6,111 nt of DNA. It comes from Candidatus Kuenenia stuttgartensis. Its GTDB lineage: Bacteria > Planctomycetota > Planctomycetia > Pirellulales > UBA1268. The notes under the pieces were generated by a model, which saw only the letters and a program-made list of their open reading frames with translations, did no database searches and was not told where the DNA came from. A program made the position numbers and the translations under genes. Below, piece by piece: positions 6,027-6,111 of the stretch. Location: contig CAMCPF010000194.1 in the NCBI GenBank assembly GCA_945876515.1, positions 1 through 6,111 of the forward strand. Reading direction: 5' to 3'. Each line of letters opens with the position of its first letter. The stretch's first letter is position 1.

Positions 6027-6111
6027 GACCACCCGATCGGCGCAGGCTCGGGGTCGCCCGTGCCCCGTGAGCCGGCCTTGGCGGCAAGCGAAGCCAGGAT
6101 GGCGAAGCGCA
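6027..6111. other. Noncoding edge region, possibly part of a dispersed repeat
   Basis: No supported gene starts or ends here. The stretch holds two copies of GCGAAGC (6088-6094 and 6102-6108), 14 nt apart, and a small CTTG/CAAG stem (6077-6080 with 6085-6088). On the - strand one frame stays open from the window edge into the leader of the 4630-6000 gene and reads RFAILASLAAKAGSRGTG near the edge. I suspect this is the translation of a recurrent intergenic element rather than a gene, because it runs on out of frame through the start of the membrane-protein gene. This is a suspicion from pattern familiarity only. Confidence 0.25.

Noticed and set aside
1..6111. Defence system, CRISPR array, mobile element or RNA gene
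   Set aside because: No tandem spaced repeats, transposase or integrase motifs, terminal inverted repeats, or tRNA/rRNA-like segments were seen on either strand.

Overview
This is a GC-rich bacterial window with short intergenic gaps. It carries three complete genes and the 3' end of a fourth on the + strand, followed by one complete gene converging on the - strand. The style suggests Planctomycetota (Pirellulales-like). The large protein at 1159-2814 and the membrane/SRPBCC protein at 4630-6000 look like families I associate with that phylum. This is inference from recognition, not from a database search.

Layout. 1-213: C-terminal 70 residues of a NIF3/DUF34 metal-binding protein, with a weak terminator-like hairpin after it. 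214-310: short gap with a good promoter candidate (TTGAAT, 17-nt spacer, TACACT). 311-1048: cytosolic GT2 glycosyltransferase of the dolichyl/polyprenyl-phosphate mannose synthase type. 1049-1158: gap with a GC hairpin, an extended -10 promoter candidate and an imperfect inverted repeat just downstream of it. 1159-2814: 551-aa protein of no assigned function whose conserved blocks resemble, in order and spacing, those of the bacillithiol ligase BshC. 2815-2874: gap with a possible promoter and a strong Shine-Dalgarno. 2875-4614: 579-aa protein with a basic, histone-H1-like N-terminal tail of about 115-150 residues, an Eis-like tandem GNAT acetyltransferase and an SCP2-like C-terminus. 4630-6000 (-): 456-aa membrane protein combining a DUF805-like N-terminus, about eight membrane spans and a C-terminal SRPBCC lipid/ligand-binding domain. 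6001-6111: its leader plus a stretch that may be a dispersed repeat.

The + strand genes appear to be separately transcribed, since each gap contains its own promoter candidate. I see no evidence of one operon, mobile element, CRISPR array, phage gene, rRNA or tRNA. The most interesting items are the BshC-like protein, the basic-tailed acetyltransferase beside it, and the DUF805-SRPBCC fusion. A shared pathway for the first two is only a hypothesis.
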